Shown: positions 27,538-36,730 of the stretch, in pieces
Layout: the number at the start of each line of letters is the position of its first letter
Position numbering within the stretch: position 1 is the stretch's first letter
From: Bacillus zhangzhouensis
GTDB taxonomy: Bacteria > Bacillota > Bacilli > Bacillales > Bacillaceae
Length of the DNA stretch: 64,000 nt
Direction: 5' to 3'
Assembly: GCA_025809375.1 (NCBI GenBank)
Contig: CP099514.1
Coordinates: forward strand, 868,001-932,000
Position numbers and translations under genes: made by a program
The notes under the pieces: model-generated
The model's input: only the letters and a program-made list of their open reading frames with translations
What the model was told of the DNA's origin: nothing
Databases searched by the model: none

Positions 27538-28833
27538 TTAGCGATTTGTCAGGCTTGTTAAGGATTCGACGGAGCTTGCAACTTGAGACACCGTTTGTTT
27601 GACTTCCTTCAATTCATTAAGGAAGATCTGAAGGTCAATTTCAATTTTTCCATTTTGATTTTTGCTTAAGTTCATGCTGCTGACGATATCATCGAAGAGT
27701 GAATTGATTTGTGTCATTTTCTCTTTACTGTCTGTCACAAGTAAATTCACGTCCGCAATATGCTGAGACACAATGGCGATTTGTGAATTGGTGTTGTTGA
27801 CGAGTTCAGATACAGTTGAAACCGTTTTCTTGGTGTCCTCAGATAATTTGCGCACCTCGTTTGCAACGACAGCAAAGCCTTTTCCATGTTCACCTGCTCG
27901 TGCAGATTCGATTGAGGCATTTAAAGATAACAAGTTCGTCTGCTCTGCAATGCCTGTGACAATCCCAAAGATTTGTTCAATTTGTTTGGCGATATCTTCA
28001 AGGCGCTTAATTTCTGTTTCAATCTTTGTCATACTGCCATCAATTTGATTCATTTGTGTTTGCTGAAATTCTAATTCTTTTTTACCGCCGATTGATTTTT
28101 CTTCGACTTGAGCTGAAATTTGTGTTCCAGCTTGTGACATGTCCGCCATTTCATCCGATTTTGAGACAAGTTTGTCAACTGCACTTGTTGTGTTTGAGAA
28201 GAGCGAAGCAAGTGAATTTGAAGTTTCAGTAATTTTTGTATGAAGCTCCTGCTGCTGCTGTTCAGCTTCGTCACGGATTTTAGAATATTCATTTTGGAAT
28301 GTATCTAGGACAAGCTGTTGCTCTAAATTTAAAATTTTCGTTGTCGCTTTGACTGCTGTCTGATATTCTTTTACATCTTGGATATGATGAGCGAATAAAT
28401 CCATAATTGATAGCAGGAGGTCTTGGAATGCTGCCATATACCATTTAGGCTGGAGTCCAATCCGTAAATGAACTTGCGCAATTTTAATGCGTTTTGCCAC
28501 ATAGGTTTCGTCAATTATACCTGCAAACATTTCGCTAATATGAATGCGGAGTGTTTTTTTCAAACGTTCGACAGAACTATTTTCTTGAATGATATGCATC
28601 AAGGAAGATTCGACTTCTAAATTTTTATAAAATTTATCAACGATATGTGTAATATCATTCTGAACAATTGGATTGAGCTGCTTTAATATAAACAAGTCAT
28701 GCTGCGTCAGGTCGATCATTTTGATTTGTTTGGCGATGTCCGTATTGTTCGAGAAGTTGATTCGTTTTATCTCATCATCCTGCTGTGTGAAAAAAGCAGT
28801 GTTTTTTCTTTTCGGCTCTTTTTTAAATAACAA
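27538..28833 (-). CDS. hemAT: heme-based aerotaxis transducer HemAT
   Basis: A 431-residue soluble chemoreceptor. Residues about 20-180 form a globin-coupled sensor, with the proximal heme histidine as His122 in QVHLRIGL and a distal-pocket Tyr69. Residues about 200-430 are a methyl-accepting signalling domain containing the conserved hairpin [20 protein letters not shown]. It binds oxygen and signals through CheA for aerotaxis. Upstream on the minus strand a TCCGATAA with an AT-rich -35 area (about 28880-28910) is a weak sigma-D-like promoter candidate. Confidence 0.95.
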   Translation of the reverse strand: MLFKKEPKRKNTAFFTQQDDEIKRINFSNNTDIAKQIKMIDLTQHDLFILKQLNPIVQNDITHIVDKFYKNLEVESSLMHIIQENSSVERLKKTLRIHISEMFAGIIDETYVAKRIKIAQVHLRIGLQPKWYMAAFQDLLLSIMDLFAHHIQDVKEYQTAVKATTKILNLEQQLVLDTFQNEYSKIRDEAEQQQQELHTKITETSNSLASLFSNTTSAVDKLVSKSDEMADMSQAGTQISAQVEEKSIGGKKELEFQQTQMNQIDGSMTKIETEIKRLEDIAKQIEQIFGIVTGIAEQTNLLSLNASIESARAGEHGKGFAVVANEVRKLSEDTKKTVSTVSELVNNTNSQIAIVSQHIADVNLLVTDSKEKMTQINSLFDDIVSSMNLSKNQNGKIEIDLQIFLNELKEVKQTVSQVASSVESLTSLTNR

Positions 28834-28924
28834 TGTGTTTGTCCCCCCATAATCATCACAAATATCAGACTTTATGCTTTTTATCGGATAATATTGGATT
28901 TTTTAAAGGGGAATGAGTGAAATT

Positions 28925-30457
28925 TTACTGTTCTATATATGACCTTTTTAGTGGTTTTTTAGCAGGGCCTTCTACTACTTCTCCAGTAATGGAAAAACGT
29001 GAACCGTGACACGGGCAATCCCAAGTGCGGTCACTATTATTCCAAGCAACTTCGCAGCCTAGGTGAGTACACGTTGTATCGACAAGAAAGACATTCCCAT
29101 CCTCTGATTTAAAGGCGCCGCACTTTTTATGTTCATACGAGATAATGCCGCCCTCGCCTGGTTTTAAATCATCGATTGTTTGATCAGTTCGTTTGAATTT
29201 ACCACTGATCAGTTTGGCAGCGACATTGGTATTTTCTTTAATGAAATCTTTAACAAAAGAGTCAGTAACAGGTCTTGATGGCGTAAAGATTGACTCGTAT
29301 GGATTCGATTTTCCTTCAATTAAATCACCGATAAGAGTGGCAGCGACATGGCTTGTGGTCATGCCCCATTTTCTAAATCCGGTTGCTACAAAGATATTCT
29401 GGTGACCTTTGGTCAGACGGCCAATGTAAGGAATTTGATCCATTGTGACCATATCGTGTGTCGACCAGCGATACAGCACTTCTTCTATTCCAAGGGTGGC
29501 ATCTCCAAACGTTTCTAGCCCTTCATAGTGAGCGGATTCATCTCCGCCTTGTCCTGTTTTATGGCCTTCTCCTCCGATGAGGACTACTTCTTCACCGTGC
29601 CATTCTGCCGTTCTTAAAGAGTGAGCAGGTTGGTCAATTCCTAAGTACATGCCGTCTGGGAGCGGTTTGGTTGTTTTAGCTGCTACGACATAAGACTGCT
29701 CAGGATGAATTCGGGTGAAATAAAGTCCTTTGCCATCATAAAAAGGAAAGTGAGAACACGAAATGACATAGCGCCCTGTCAGATGATGTCCGCTTTTTGT
29801 GACGACAGCTGGCCGGTTCCCTTCTTTTACATCAACAGCAGCTGTTTGTTCAAAAATACGTACACCCCGCTCTAGGAGCTTGTCGATTAGCGCATTGAGA
29901 TAATGAAGGGGATGAAATTGTGCCTGCTTCGTCATCGCAAGAGCTGCTTTGATGTCAGCATCAAAAGGAAGCTCTGTTTTCCATTCTCGGTCAATACCAA
30001 GCTGTTTGTAGGCATCTAATTCCTTCTTTAACTTTTTTACACCGTTTTCTTCTTTTGTATAAAGGTAAGCATCTATTATCTCTAGCTGACAATCGATGTC
30101 GTACTCTTTGACACGAGCTTGAATAAGGTCTTTTGCTTGCTCATTTGCTTCTACATACAAACGTGCTTTTGTCATCCCAATCTGTTGAATCAGCTTATAG
30201 TAGTACACATCATGCTGTGAGGTGATTTTAGCCGTTGTGTGTCCAGTTGTGCCTTGCAGCAATTGATCGGCATCAATGATAATCACATCTAGTCCTCTGT
30301 CTGTCATTTCAAACGCCGCAGCGATACCGGTAATACCGCCGCCGACAATGATCACATCTGCTGTGAGATCTTCACTGACAGCAGGAAAAGAATGTTTCTG
30401 ACTGTCCGCCAGCCATAACGATTTTGCCTGTTTTATTCCTTTATGTTCTTGTTCCAT
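28925..30457 (-). CDS. yhfW: FAD-dependent oxidoreductase with C-terminal Rieske domain (YhfW)
   Basis: A 510-residue protein: an N-terminal DAO-type FAD domain with GGGITGIAAAFEMTDRG near residue 40, then a C-terminal Rieske [2Fe-2S] domain with CTHLGCEVAW and CPCHGSRF (two Cys and two His ligands) in the last 60 residues. It probably oxidises an amine or amino acid and passes electrons through the Rieske centre; the substrate is unknown. The ATG at 30457 is chosen because GGAGGCGAC precedes it. Confidence 0.92.
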   Translation of the reverse strand: MEQEHKGIKQAKSLWLADSQKHSFPAVSEDLTADVIIVGGGITGIAAAFEMTDRGLDVIIIDADQLLQGTTGHTTAKITSQHDVYYYKLIQQIGMTKARLYVEANEQAKDLIQARVKEYDIDCQLEIIDAYLYTKEENGVKKLKKELDAYKQLGIDREWKTELPFDADIKAALAMTKQAQFHPLHYLNALIDKLLERGVRIFEQTAAVDVKEGNRPAVVTKSGHHLTGRYVISCSHFPFYDGKGLYFTRIHPEQSYVVAAKTTKPLPDGMYLGIDQPAHSLRTAEWHGEEVVLIGGEGHKTGQGGDESAHYEGLETFGDATLGIEEVLYRWSTHDMVTMDQIPYIGRLTKGHQNIFVATGFRKWGMTTSHVAATLIGDLIEGKSNPYESIFTPSRPVTDSFVKDFIKENTNVAAKLISGKFKRTDQTIDDLKPGEGGIISYEHKKCGAFKSEDGNVFLVDTTCTHLGCEVAWNNSDRTWDCPCHGSRFSITGEVVEGPAKKPLKRSYIEQ

Positions 30458-30598
30458 GTTGTCGCCTCCATTGACTTGTTGTGTATAATTTTTCCACAAT
30501 GCTGAAAATCATACATCTAAAAGGAAACAAAGGCATCATACATAAAAAAGCAGCCAGCACATAAAAATAAACAAGATAGAAGGAAGGAGTGGACTAAC

Positions 30599-31459
30599 GT
30601 GTCAACAAAACAGCCGAAGAAAACATTGCCGCCTCAGCACCAAAATGAACGTCCTGGTCTTGAATATAAAATGAACCCTAGACCTGTCTTTGATCGTGAG
30701 GTGCAGGACAAAAAGTTAGCAGGAAAAACAGCCATTGTGACAGGTGGAGACAGCGGGATTGGAAGAGCAGTCTCTGTCTTATTTGCGAAAGAAGGTGCCA
30801 ATGTCGTCATTGTTTACTTAAGTGAACATCGTGATGCCGAGGAGACGAAGGACTACATTGAGAAAGCAGGAGGCCGTGTCATCTTAATTGCAGGTGATTT
30901 AGGGGATGAGGCTTTTTCAAATGAGGTGGTCAAAAAAACAAAAGATGTCTTCGGTTCCATTGATATTTTAGTAAATAACGCTGGAGAACAGCATCCCCAA
31001 AAAAGCATTGAGCAAATTACCTCGCATCAGCTTCTTCGGACGTTTCAAACGAATATTTTTGCCATGTTTTATTTAACAAAAGCTGTTCTTCCTCATTTAA
31101 AAAAAGGAAGCAGTATCATTAATACAGCATCTGTCACTGCCTATAAAGGGCATGAAACATTGATTGATTATTCATCTACAAAAGGGGCGGTCGTGACATT
31201 TACGAGATCATTATCCTTATCACTTATTAAACAAGGGATTAGAGTGAATGGGGTAGCACCAGGTCCTATTTGGACACCGCTGATTCCATCAACCTTTACG
31301 GAAAAAGAAGTCTCTGAATTTGGCGGATATGTCCCAATGGAACGTCCTGGTGAGCCAGTAGAGGTTGCACCGAGTTATTTATTTTTAGCAAGTGAAGACT
31401 CATCTTATATGAATGGACAAATGCTGCATGTGAATGGCGGAACCATTTTAAATGGATAA
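30599..31459 (+). CDS. yhxC: short-chain dehydrogenase/reductase YhxC
   Basis: A 286-residue SDR with a cofactor loop TGGDSGIGRAV near residue 48, NNAG near 124 and the catalytic YSSTKGAV near 190. The long N-terminal extension (PKKTLPPQHQNERPGLEYKM...) is typical of the Bacillus YhxC/YdaD general-stress group. Substrate unknown; NAD(P)H-dependent. GTG start with AAGGAG upstream. Divergent from yhfW. Confidence 0.9.
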   Translation: MSTKQPKKTLPPQHQNERPGLEYKMNPRPVFDREVQDKKLAGKTAIVTGGDSGIGRAVSVLFAKEGANVVIVYLSEHRDAEETKDYIEKAGGRVILIAGDLGDEAFSNEVVKKTKDVFGSIDILVNNAGEQHPQKSIEQITSHQLLRTFQTNIFAMFYLTKAVLPHLKKGSSIINTASVTAYKGHETLIDYSSTKGAVVTFTRSLSLSLIKQGIRVNGVAPGPIWTPLIPSTFTEKEVSEFGGYVPMERPGEPVEVAPSYLFLASEDSSYMNGQMLHVNGGTILNG

Positions 31460-31466
31460 ACAAAAA

Positions 31467-31506
31467 ACTTGCGGTAAAGAGATAAATTGCTGTCTCTGCC
31501 GCAAGT
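31467..31506. terminator. hairpin between yhxC and yhzC
   Basis: ACTTGCGG/CCGCAAGT outer stem and AGAGA/TCTCT inner stem. On the minus side it is followed by a T-run, so it can end both convergent transcripts. Confidence 0.8.
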
Positions 31507-31519
31507 AAAATCATCATGA

Positions 31520-31750
31520 TTAATGTAAGCAGTGTTCTGCATATTGAACTGACAGGTCATTGAATCGCTTTTCATCACGCTGATCCAGTGCCTGATCAAT
31601 CTCTTCTCTTAGGAAGGTTAAGCGCTGTTGATAAAGCGCCTCATCTAAAACCATTTGAATATAGATGTCTAAAATGGTGACGCCGTTTTCTTCGGTTTTT
31701 TGGGTGTTGCGGGACTTCATGAGCTCAGCATACGTTTTTTTCTCTTTCAT
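31520..31750 (-). CDS. yhzC: small protein YhzC
   Basis: A 76-residue charged, mostly helical protein: MKEKKTYAELMKSRNTQKTE..., a C-terminal half rich in Glu/Arg, and the ending CLH. It lies leftward between yhxC and comK, as in B. subtilis, where yhzC has an IDEAL-domain-type C-terminus (here LREEIDQALDQRDEKRFNDL). GGGGG lies just upstream of the ATG. Function unknown. Confidence 0.8.
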   Translation of the reverse strand: MKEKKTYAELMKSRNTQKTEENGVTILDIYIQMVLDEALYQQRLTFLREEIDQALDQRDEKRFNDLSVQYAEHCLH

Positions 31751-31932
31751 AAAGAATCCCCCCGATGCCTTTTTTATAGTATATGGATTGGCGGAGAAAA
31801 AATCAATAAGAATTTATAATTTTTAGACTATTTATTTTTGAGCAGAATCGACACCTCTTGTCCAATCGACAGGATGTGATATATCTTTAAAAATGGCTTT
31901 TCGATAGATCGAATGGACTAAAAAATATGATA

Positions 31933-31945
31933 AAAAGGTGATTTT
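31933..31945 (+). promoter_or_regulatory. ComK box (AT-box) upstream of comK
   Basis: AAAA-GGTGA-TTTT matches the AAAA-N5-TTTT half of a K-box, 95 bp before the comK start, in a very AT-rich region. ComK activates its own promoter in B. subtilis. A second box at the expected distance is not clear. Confidence 0.5.
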
Positions 31946-32039
31946 TAATAAATTTTGAAAAAATCCTGTCGTTTCTTATATGTTGGTGATAGATTAATAG
32001 TATCTTGAATAACCAAATATTAACACAGGAGGAAATGAA

Positions 32040-32618
32040 GTGTCAGGAATTAGTGAAACACCTTTAGATTCATACGTCATTAATCAAACAACAATGGCGG
32101 TCCTTCCGGTTGAAGAAGGGAAAAGAGTATATTCAAAAGTCATAGAAAGAGAGACAAGCTTTTACGTTGAATTAAAGCCCCTGCAAATTATTGAACGCAG
32201 CTGCAGATTCTTCGGTTCAAGCTATGCAGGCAGAAAGGCGGGAACATACGAAGTAACCGGAATTTCTCACAAGCCTCCAATTGTGATTGACTCATCCAAT
32301 CATCTGTATTTCTTCCCAACCTATTCATCCAATCGTCCTCAGTGCGGCTGGATTTCCCACAAATACATTCATACCTTCCAGGAATCATCCCTCGGAGACA
32401 CGGTGCTCACCTTTACAAATGAGCAAATCGTCAAACTTGATGTCTCATATAAATCATTTGAGAGTCAGGTGCACCGGACAGCATATCTCCGAACGAAATT
32501 TCAAGATCGTCTTGATGGAGGTCTTCCTAAGAAGCAAGAATTTATGCTGTATCCAAAGGAACAGCAGCTCAATCTCGTATACGATTTCATATTAAGGGAG
32601 CTTCGTAACAGATATTAA
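32040..32618 (+). CDS. comK: competence transcription factor ComK
   Basis: A 192-residue DNA-binding activator of the late competence genes. Conserved stretches include CRFFGSSYAGRKAGTYEVT, RPQCGWISH, TAYLRTKFQDR and KKQEFMLYPKE. The first 25 residues diverge, as usual. GTG start with AGGAGG eight bases upstream. It binds paired AT-boxes and drives uptake and recombination genes; MecA/ClpCP normally limits it. A hairpin follows at 32626-32647. Confidence 0.95.
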   Translation: MSGISETPLDSYVINQTTMAVLPVEEGKRVYSKVIERETSFYVELKPLQIIERSCRFFGSSYAGRKAGTYEVTGISHKPPIVIDSSNHLYFFPTYSSNRPQCGWISHKYIHTFQESSLGDTVLTFTNEQIVKLDVSYKSFESQVHRTAYLRTKFQDRLDGGLPKKQEFMLYPKEQQLNLVYDFILRELRNRY

Positions 32619-32625
32619 TCAAAAG

Positions 32626-32647
32626 CCAGCGGCAGAGCCGCCGCTGG
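32626..32647 (+). terminator. hairpin after comK
   Basis: A perfect CCAGCGGC/GCCGCTGG stem with a 6-base loop seven bases after the comK stop. No clear T-run follows. Confidence 0.65.
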
Positions 32648-33046
32648 ACCTCTTATCTAGCATAGTATTCTTTTATTCTCGCAGATACAGCAATATGCGG
32701 ATCGTCAGCAAGTCAAACTGCGTCCTCAGAAAACACATAAAAAATATCGCTCTTGTGATGATGCAGGAGATGGCAGGTGCATCTGGGCTTACCGCAGCGA
32801 AAGCAGGACAAATGTACGTGATAAAAGGAAAAGAACATAAAACGTACGCGAAAGAAGAATGCCATGCTCGTTGGTCAACACGGAAATACCCCCTCTAAGC
32901 TGTCAGCAGAAAAGGATGTATGCGTTTAATGCAATGCAACAAGGCGCCAAAAGGGGTCTTTTTTTGTTCGACAAATTCTGCGGAAGGCGAAAAAAATATA
33001 AAAAATGCCGATGGTAATAACAGGGATAAAATGGAGGGGGATGTAC
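32648..33046. other. 399-bp segment after comK without a convincing gene
   Basis: A 67-codon frame at 32695-32898 is open, but it has no ribosome site and its protein has no recognisable domain. A second frame over the same DNA is open for about 50 codons and rich in Arg/Lys. In B. subtilis yhxD stands here, so this may be remnant DNA at an exchanged segment. I do not call a gene. Confidence 0.4.
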
Positions 33047-33943
33047 ATGAAGATTTTTGTGTTGGTGCTCATGTTAATTCTTGTTGGAGTTTGTTTACAG
33101 TTATCAAGAAAACTAAAACAAAATAAGTTATTGTTTAATGATCAATTACAACAAGTTTTAAAAGCAAGCAAAGAACAAACTGCAGCAATGGAAGATATAA
33201 TTTATGAGAAAGAAAGGTCAATGAAAGAACTTGAACAAGCAAAAAAAATAGAAGCGAAATTCCAAAGAAATAAAGGGGAAGTTATAACGCATCATTTATT
33301 ATTAAAAATAAAACAAAGTTTAGTAAATGAAGGGCGCATTACGCATGATCAAATGATAATTATGGGAAATGAATTCGTGCCAGACAGCAGGGGCAAGATA
33401 TTAGGAGCGAGACAAATTGATCATCTTGTCTTATTACCTACAGGTGTTTATATCATCGAAACAAAACATTGGAGAGGAAAAATTTTATATAATTATACTA
33501 AAAATGATTTGGGAGAGTTCAGTGACTTATTCGATATGATGTTTCCAGAGATAGAAGATCATCATAAGAAAACACTAGTGATTAGAAACTCAAAAAATCC
33601 ATTTTCTGAAGACAGTTCGAAGGATGCAGGGCTAGAAATTCTATCTTATGGTGATCCAGCATTGCAAGTAAGAAGCACAGCTCAAACACTACAAACATTT
33701 CTGAAGGAAAAGGTACCTAGTGTACAATGGGTAAAAGGGATTTTATACTTCGGATATAAGCAAGATCAAATAAACTATGTACATAAAAAAAACACGGACA
33801 ATGAAAATCCTCTTGTGATATGTAATGAAAAGGATTTGGGGGTGTTTTTTCAAGAAGAATTGAAAAAACCTGAAAAACTGTCGCAACACGATATACTTAA
33901 GATTACACAATTAATTAGAAACGTTAATGATCTATCATCTTAA
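33047..33943 (+). CDS. NERD-domain membrane-anchored protein
   Basis: A 298-residue protein. Residues 1-20 (MKIFVLVLMLILVGVCLQLS) form one membrane anchor, followed by a charged coiled-coil-like stretch (about 25-80). A NERD (nuclease-related) domain contains LGARQIDHLVLLPTGVYIIE and then TKHWRGKI, with the Asp and Glu-x-Lys arrangement of PD-(D/E)xK enzymes. The NERD family is found on plasmids, in phages and in diverse bacteria; function is unproven. GGAGGGGG six bases before ATG 33047 decides the start. It is AT-rich and without a counterpart at this place in B. subtilis. Confidence 0.78.
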   Translation: MKIFVLVLMLILVGVCLQLSRKLKQNKLLFNDQLQQVLKASKEQTAAMEDIIYEKERSMKELEQAKKIEAKFQRNKGEVITHHLLLKIKQSLVNEGRITHDQMIIMGNEFVPDSRGKILGARQIDHLVLLPTGVYIIETKHWRGKILYNYTKNDLGEFSDLFDMMFPEIEDHHKKTLVIRNSKNPFSEDSSKDAGLEILSYGDPALQVRSTAQTLQTFLKEKVPSVQWVKGILYFGYKQDQINYVHKKNTDNENPLVICNEKDLGVFFQEELKKPEKLSQHDILKITQLIRNVNDLSS

Positions 33944-34195
33944 AGTTTTTAAAATGATAAAGTGAAACGATTTAGAATGATGAAGCCGTCTTTTAAATGT
34001 CTGAATAAACTTTAAAAATTAATTGATATAAGTGAATCCTTAGACATATTTTTAACAAATTTTCAACCATTTACTCATAAATCACAGAAGTGACACGAGC
34101 CGTCTGTTACAATAAAAGAAATCACTTCTTGCAAAGTATTTGTATTAGGTAAATAACCGGTATGAACGAATGGGATGAAGAAATGGAGGCTCTGT

Positions 34196-34678
34196 ATGAA
34201 AAAACAATCACATTTGGTGCTGCTGTTTATTCTAACAGTGACATTACTAGCAGCCTGTCAGCAAGCAGGTCAAACGCCTTCAAAGCAAGACACGAAAGAA
34301 GCTGCTTATGAACAATGGGTTCAGTCTTATATGGATGAGTTAAATGAAGCATATGAAAAGATGACAGATCAGTTTATCTCAGAGGGACATGGAAAGATCC
34401 AAACAAATAAAAAATTGACAGAAGCGACGAAAGCATTTGATCGTGTGATTCAAAAAGGGCTTGATCATCAAGAAGTTCCAGCCGCTTATCAAAAGGCTGA
34501 TCAACAATTAAAAACAGGCCTTGCTTCATTTGAAAAAGGAGTTAGTAAGGTGGAGAAACTCTTGAAGCATCCCGATCAAGAAAAGCTGTTTATTTCCGCT
34601 ACCCATCATTTTCAGGATGGCTTGCAGCAGACAGCCGGATTTATTGAAGAAGTAGGTCAGATTCAGCAATCATCCTAA
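34196..34678 (+). CDS. putative lipoprotein
   Basis: A 160-residue protein with a lipoprotein signal: a hydrophobic run VLLFILTVTLLAAC ending in the LLAAC lipobox cysteine near residue 20. The mature part is hydrophilic, mostly helical, with repeated Lys/Gln/Glu-rich segments and no domain I recognise. GGAGG lies eight bases before ATG 34196, so the upstream in-frame ATG at 34175 is not used. It sits in the variable segment between comK and yhjD. Confidence 0.75.
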   Translation: MKKQSHLVLLFILTVTLLAACQQAGQTPSKQDTKEAAYEQWVQSYMDELNEAYEKMTDQFISEGHGKIQTNKKLTEATKAFDRVIQKGLDHQEVPAAYQKADQQLKTGLASFEKGVSKVEKLLKHPDQEKLFISATHHFQDGLQQTAGFIEEVGQIQQSS

Positions 34679-34718
34679 AAAAGCTTGGTCGTTTAAAATA
34701 TAGGCAAGAGAGGGGAAG

Positions 34719-35003
34719 ATGAACATGAAAAAAGTGCAGCTGGACGGCGCAGCTTGCAGGTCGCAAGAAGAGCTTCATGACCAGCTAAAAACAGTTTTAC
34801 ACCTTCCTGACTATTACGGAAAAAACCTTGATGCCCTTTGGGACTGTTTGACAGGAGAGGTGTCTCTTCCAGTAAAACTGACATGGATGAATTTTCAAAC
34901 GAGCAAAGACGTTCTTGGTGATTATGCTGAGAGCTTGCGTCAGTTATTTCAAGAAGCAGAAGAGGAATTGAAGGGACAATTTCAATTTGATATTCAATCA
35001 TGA
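34719..35003 (+). CDS. barstar-family ribonuclease inhibitor
   Basis: A 94-residue barstar. The diagnostic segment YYGKNLDALWDCLTGE near residues 33-48 contains the two Asp and the Tyr/Trp that fill the barnase active site; LTWMNFQTSK and the C-terminal helix FQEAEEELKG also fit. Barstar binds and blocks secreted barnase/binase-type RNases inside the cell. B. pumilus-group strains are known to secrete binase, but no RNase gene is in this window, so this is an orphan inhibitor at this locus. The ATG two codons downstream (34725) has better spacing to GAGAGGGG and may be the start. Confidence 0.85.
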   Translation: MNMKKVQLDGAACRSQEELHDQLKTVLHLPDYYGKNLDALWDCLTGEVSLPVKLTWMNFQTSKDVLGDYAESLRQLFQEAEEELKGQFQFDIQS

Positions 35004-35039
35004 TGAAAAAAGCAACCTGCGCCGCATTTTAATCAAAAG

Positions 35040-35402
35040 TTAATTTGTTTGATGGAGAAAATATCGAGTCAGCAGTTCCTCTACTCGATGACGTATACGC
35101 GGATTAAAGTATTTATGCTTTTCTTCATAGCCATTTATGATAAATAGATACGTTGTAAATCCTTCATCGTGTTCCATTTGCTGTACTTTCATGTTTTCTT
35201 TGCGTAAATGCTGCTTCAGTTCATAAAGTGCTTTCTGTGCTTCTTTTAACACAGAGGTTACAAGCTGAATGTATGGTTCATTTAGTTTAAATGTTTGATG
35301 TTGTTTTAAGTGTGTCAGATCACGATTGAGGATGGAGATGACCATTGGAAGAAAGATGGCCTGTTCCATCATCTGAAGCTGTATTCTTGATAGTCTCGTC
35401 AT
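35040..35402 (-). CDS. yhjD: YhjD-like protein
   Basis: A 120-residue soluble, mostly helical protein with EQAIFLPMVISILNRDL near the N-terminus, a central LKQHLRKENMKVQQME and a C-terminal GYEEKHKYFNPRIRHRVEEL. Length and position directly before yhjE-sipV agree with B. subtilis YhjD, a protein of unknown function. ATG 35402 is used; a TTG two codons earlier is possible. Confidence 0.65.
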   Translation of the reverse strand: MTRLSRIQLQMMEQAIFLPMVISILNRDLTHLKQHQTFKLNEPYIQLVTSVLKEAQKALYELKQHLRKENMKVQQMEHDEGFTTYLFIINGYEEKHKYFNPRIRHRVEELLTRYFLHQTN

Positions 35403-35563
35403 GTCCAAGCCCGCTTTCTTTAAAATTAGAACAAACGTTCCTTTTTATTATATCGAATGAGTCAAACAATCTCAAGGGGGGGGAGCGAGTGGGATTTATT
35501 TGTATATTTTGATGTTTTCCATGTAAAATGAAAAGTAGACAAACCTTGAAGGAGTCAAACAAG

Positions 35564-36181
35564 TTGACATCATTTCTTTCTCTATTTACTCATGAAAATA
35601 TCACAGCATTTTTTGAAAGCTACAAGGCGTTTGGACCAATTGTCGCTATATTGCTTCCTCTGATTGAAGCATTTCTTCCGTTCTTACCACTCGTGGCGTT
35701 TGCGGTGGCAAATGCAAATGCATTCGGCCTTTGGGAAGGCTTTTTATTAACCTGGATCGGTGCAAGTGCAGGTTCTATTCTTGTCTTTTTACTGATCAGA
35801 AAATTTGGACAGATGAGAATGCTGAACTTTATCAGCAGACACCCTTCCATTAAGAAATTGATGCTTTGGGTGGAGAAGCGGGGATTTGGTCCGTTATTTA
35901 TTTTACTCTGCTTTCCTTTTACACCTTCTGCTGCTGTCAATGTTGTAGCAGGCTTATCAAGAATTAGTATGTGGCAATTTTCATTCGCTGCTTTAGCTGG
36001 TAAGTGTGTTATGCTCTTTATCATTAGTTTTATTGGTTATGATCTTTCTGCTTTAGTAAAGAATCCGTTAAGAAGTGTTTTTGCGGTTCTAGTTATCGTT
36101 TTACTATGGTATGTTGGAAAGAGAGTAGAAAATAGGTTGAACATTCGAATGAGCAAGCGTGAGGACAAAGGAGGCTCTTAA
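35564..36181 (+). CDS. yhjE: TVP38/DedA-family membrane protein YhjE
   Basis: A 205-residue membrane protein of the SNARE-associated/DedA family: several membrane segments, the motif FLPLVAFAVANANAFGLWEG, the G-rich WIGASAGSILVFLL and the re-entrant FGPLFILLCFPFTPSAAVN. The family is linked to lipid scrambling/transport. TTG start with AAGGAG nine bases upstream. Its stop overlaps the sipV start by one base, so the two are co-translated as in B. subtilis. Confidence 0.87.
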   Translation: MTSFLSLFTHENITAFFESYKAFGPIVAILLPLIEAFLPFLPLVAFAVANANAFGLWEGFLLTWIGASAGSILVFLLIRKFGQMRMLNFISRHPSIKKLMLWVEKRGFGPLFILLCFPFTPSAAVNVVAGLSRISMWQFSFAALAGKCVMLFIISFIGYDLSALVKNPLRSVFAVLVIVLLWYVGKRVENRLNIRMSKREDKGGS

Positions 36182-36693
36182 TGAAAAAGAAGCCATTGCT
36201 ATGGTTGATGATTATTACATGCATCGTCTTGTTGTTCCAGGTAAGGAATTTCATGTTTGTGAAGTATAAAGTAGAGGGGGTTAGTATGGACCCCACATTT
36301 ACAGATGGAACAGAATTATTAATCAACAAGTTCTCACCAAAACTCACGAAAATTAGCCGGTTTGATTATGTGTTATTTCACGGACCTAAAAATCAAATTT
36401 TGATCAAACGGGTCATCGGACTTCCAGGAGAAACAATTAAGTATGAAGATGATCAGTTATTTGTTGATGGTCAAAAATGGAAAGAACCCTATTTAAAAGA
36501 GCAGAAAAAACATAAAATGGGAAATGTCCTGACAGGAGATTTTCAGCTGAAAGCCATCACAGGACAAGATAAAATCAAAAAAAATCATTACTTCGTGATC
36601 GGAGATAACCGAATACATAGTTTCGACAGCCGGCATTTTGGAACGATTTCAAAAGATCAAGTAGTTGGTGTCAAAAGAAATCAGGATGAATAA
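36181..36693 (+). CDS. sipV: type I signal peptidase SipV
   Basis: A 170-residue signal peptidase I with one N-terminal membrane anchor (about 5-22), the catalytic serine in VEGVSMDPTF near residue 36 and the catalytic lysine in LIKRVIGLPGE near 77; GDNRIHSFDSRHFG is the conserved box E. It removes signal peptides from secreted proteins at the outer membrane face. Start coupled to yhjE. Confidence 0.93.
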   Translation: MKKKPLLWLMIITCIVLLFQVRNFMFVKYKVEGVSMDPTFTDGTELLINKFSPKLTKISRFDYVLFHGPKNQILIKRVIGLPGETIKYEDDQLFVDGQKWKEPYLKEQKKHKMGNVLTGDFQLKAITGQDKIKKNHYFVIGDNRIHSFDSRHFGTISKDQVVGVKRNQDE

Positions 36694-36730
36694 AAAAGAG
36701 CGCTCTGCACATGCAAAGCGTCTCTTTTTT
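36692..36730. terminator. bidirectional terminator after sipV
   Basis: AAAAAGAGCGCT paired with AGCGTCTCTTTTT around the central CTGCACATGCAA, with A- and T-runs on the sides. It lies between sipV and the convergent AbrB-family gene. Confidence 0.8.

Noticed and set aside
32695..32898. 67-codon open frame after comK
   Set aside because: No ribosome site, no recognisable domain, overlapping frames equally open. Not called as a gene.
35534..35552. GTAGACAAACCTTGAAGG resembles the start of the 23184/25149 palindromic repeat
   Set aside because: Only the first ~14 bases match, with no second half, and it overlaps the ribosome-site area of yhjE. Treated as chance or a tiny remnant.
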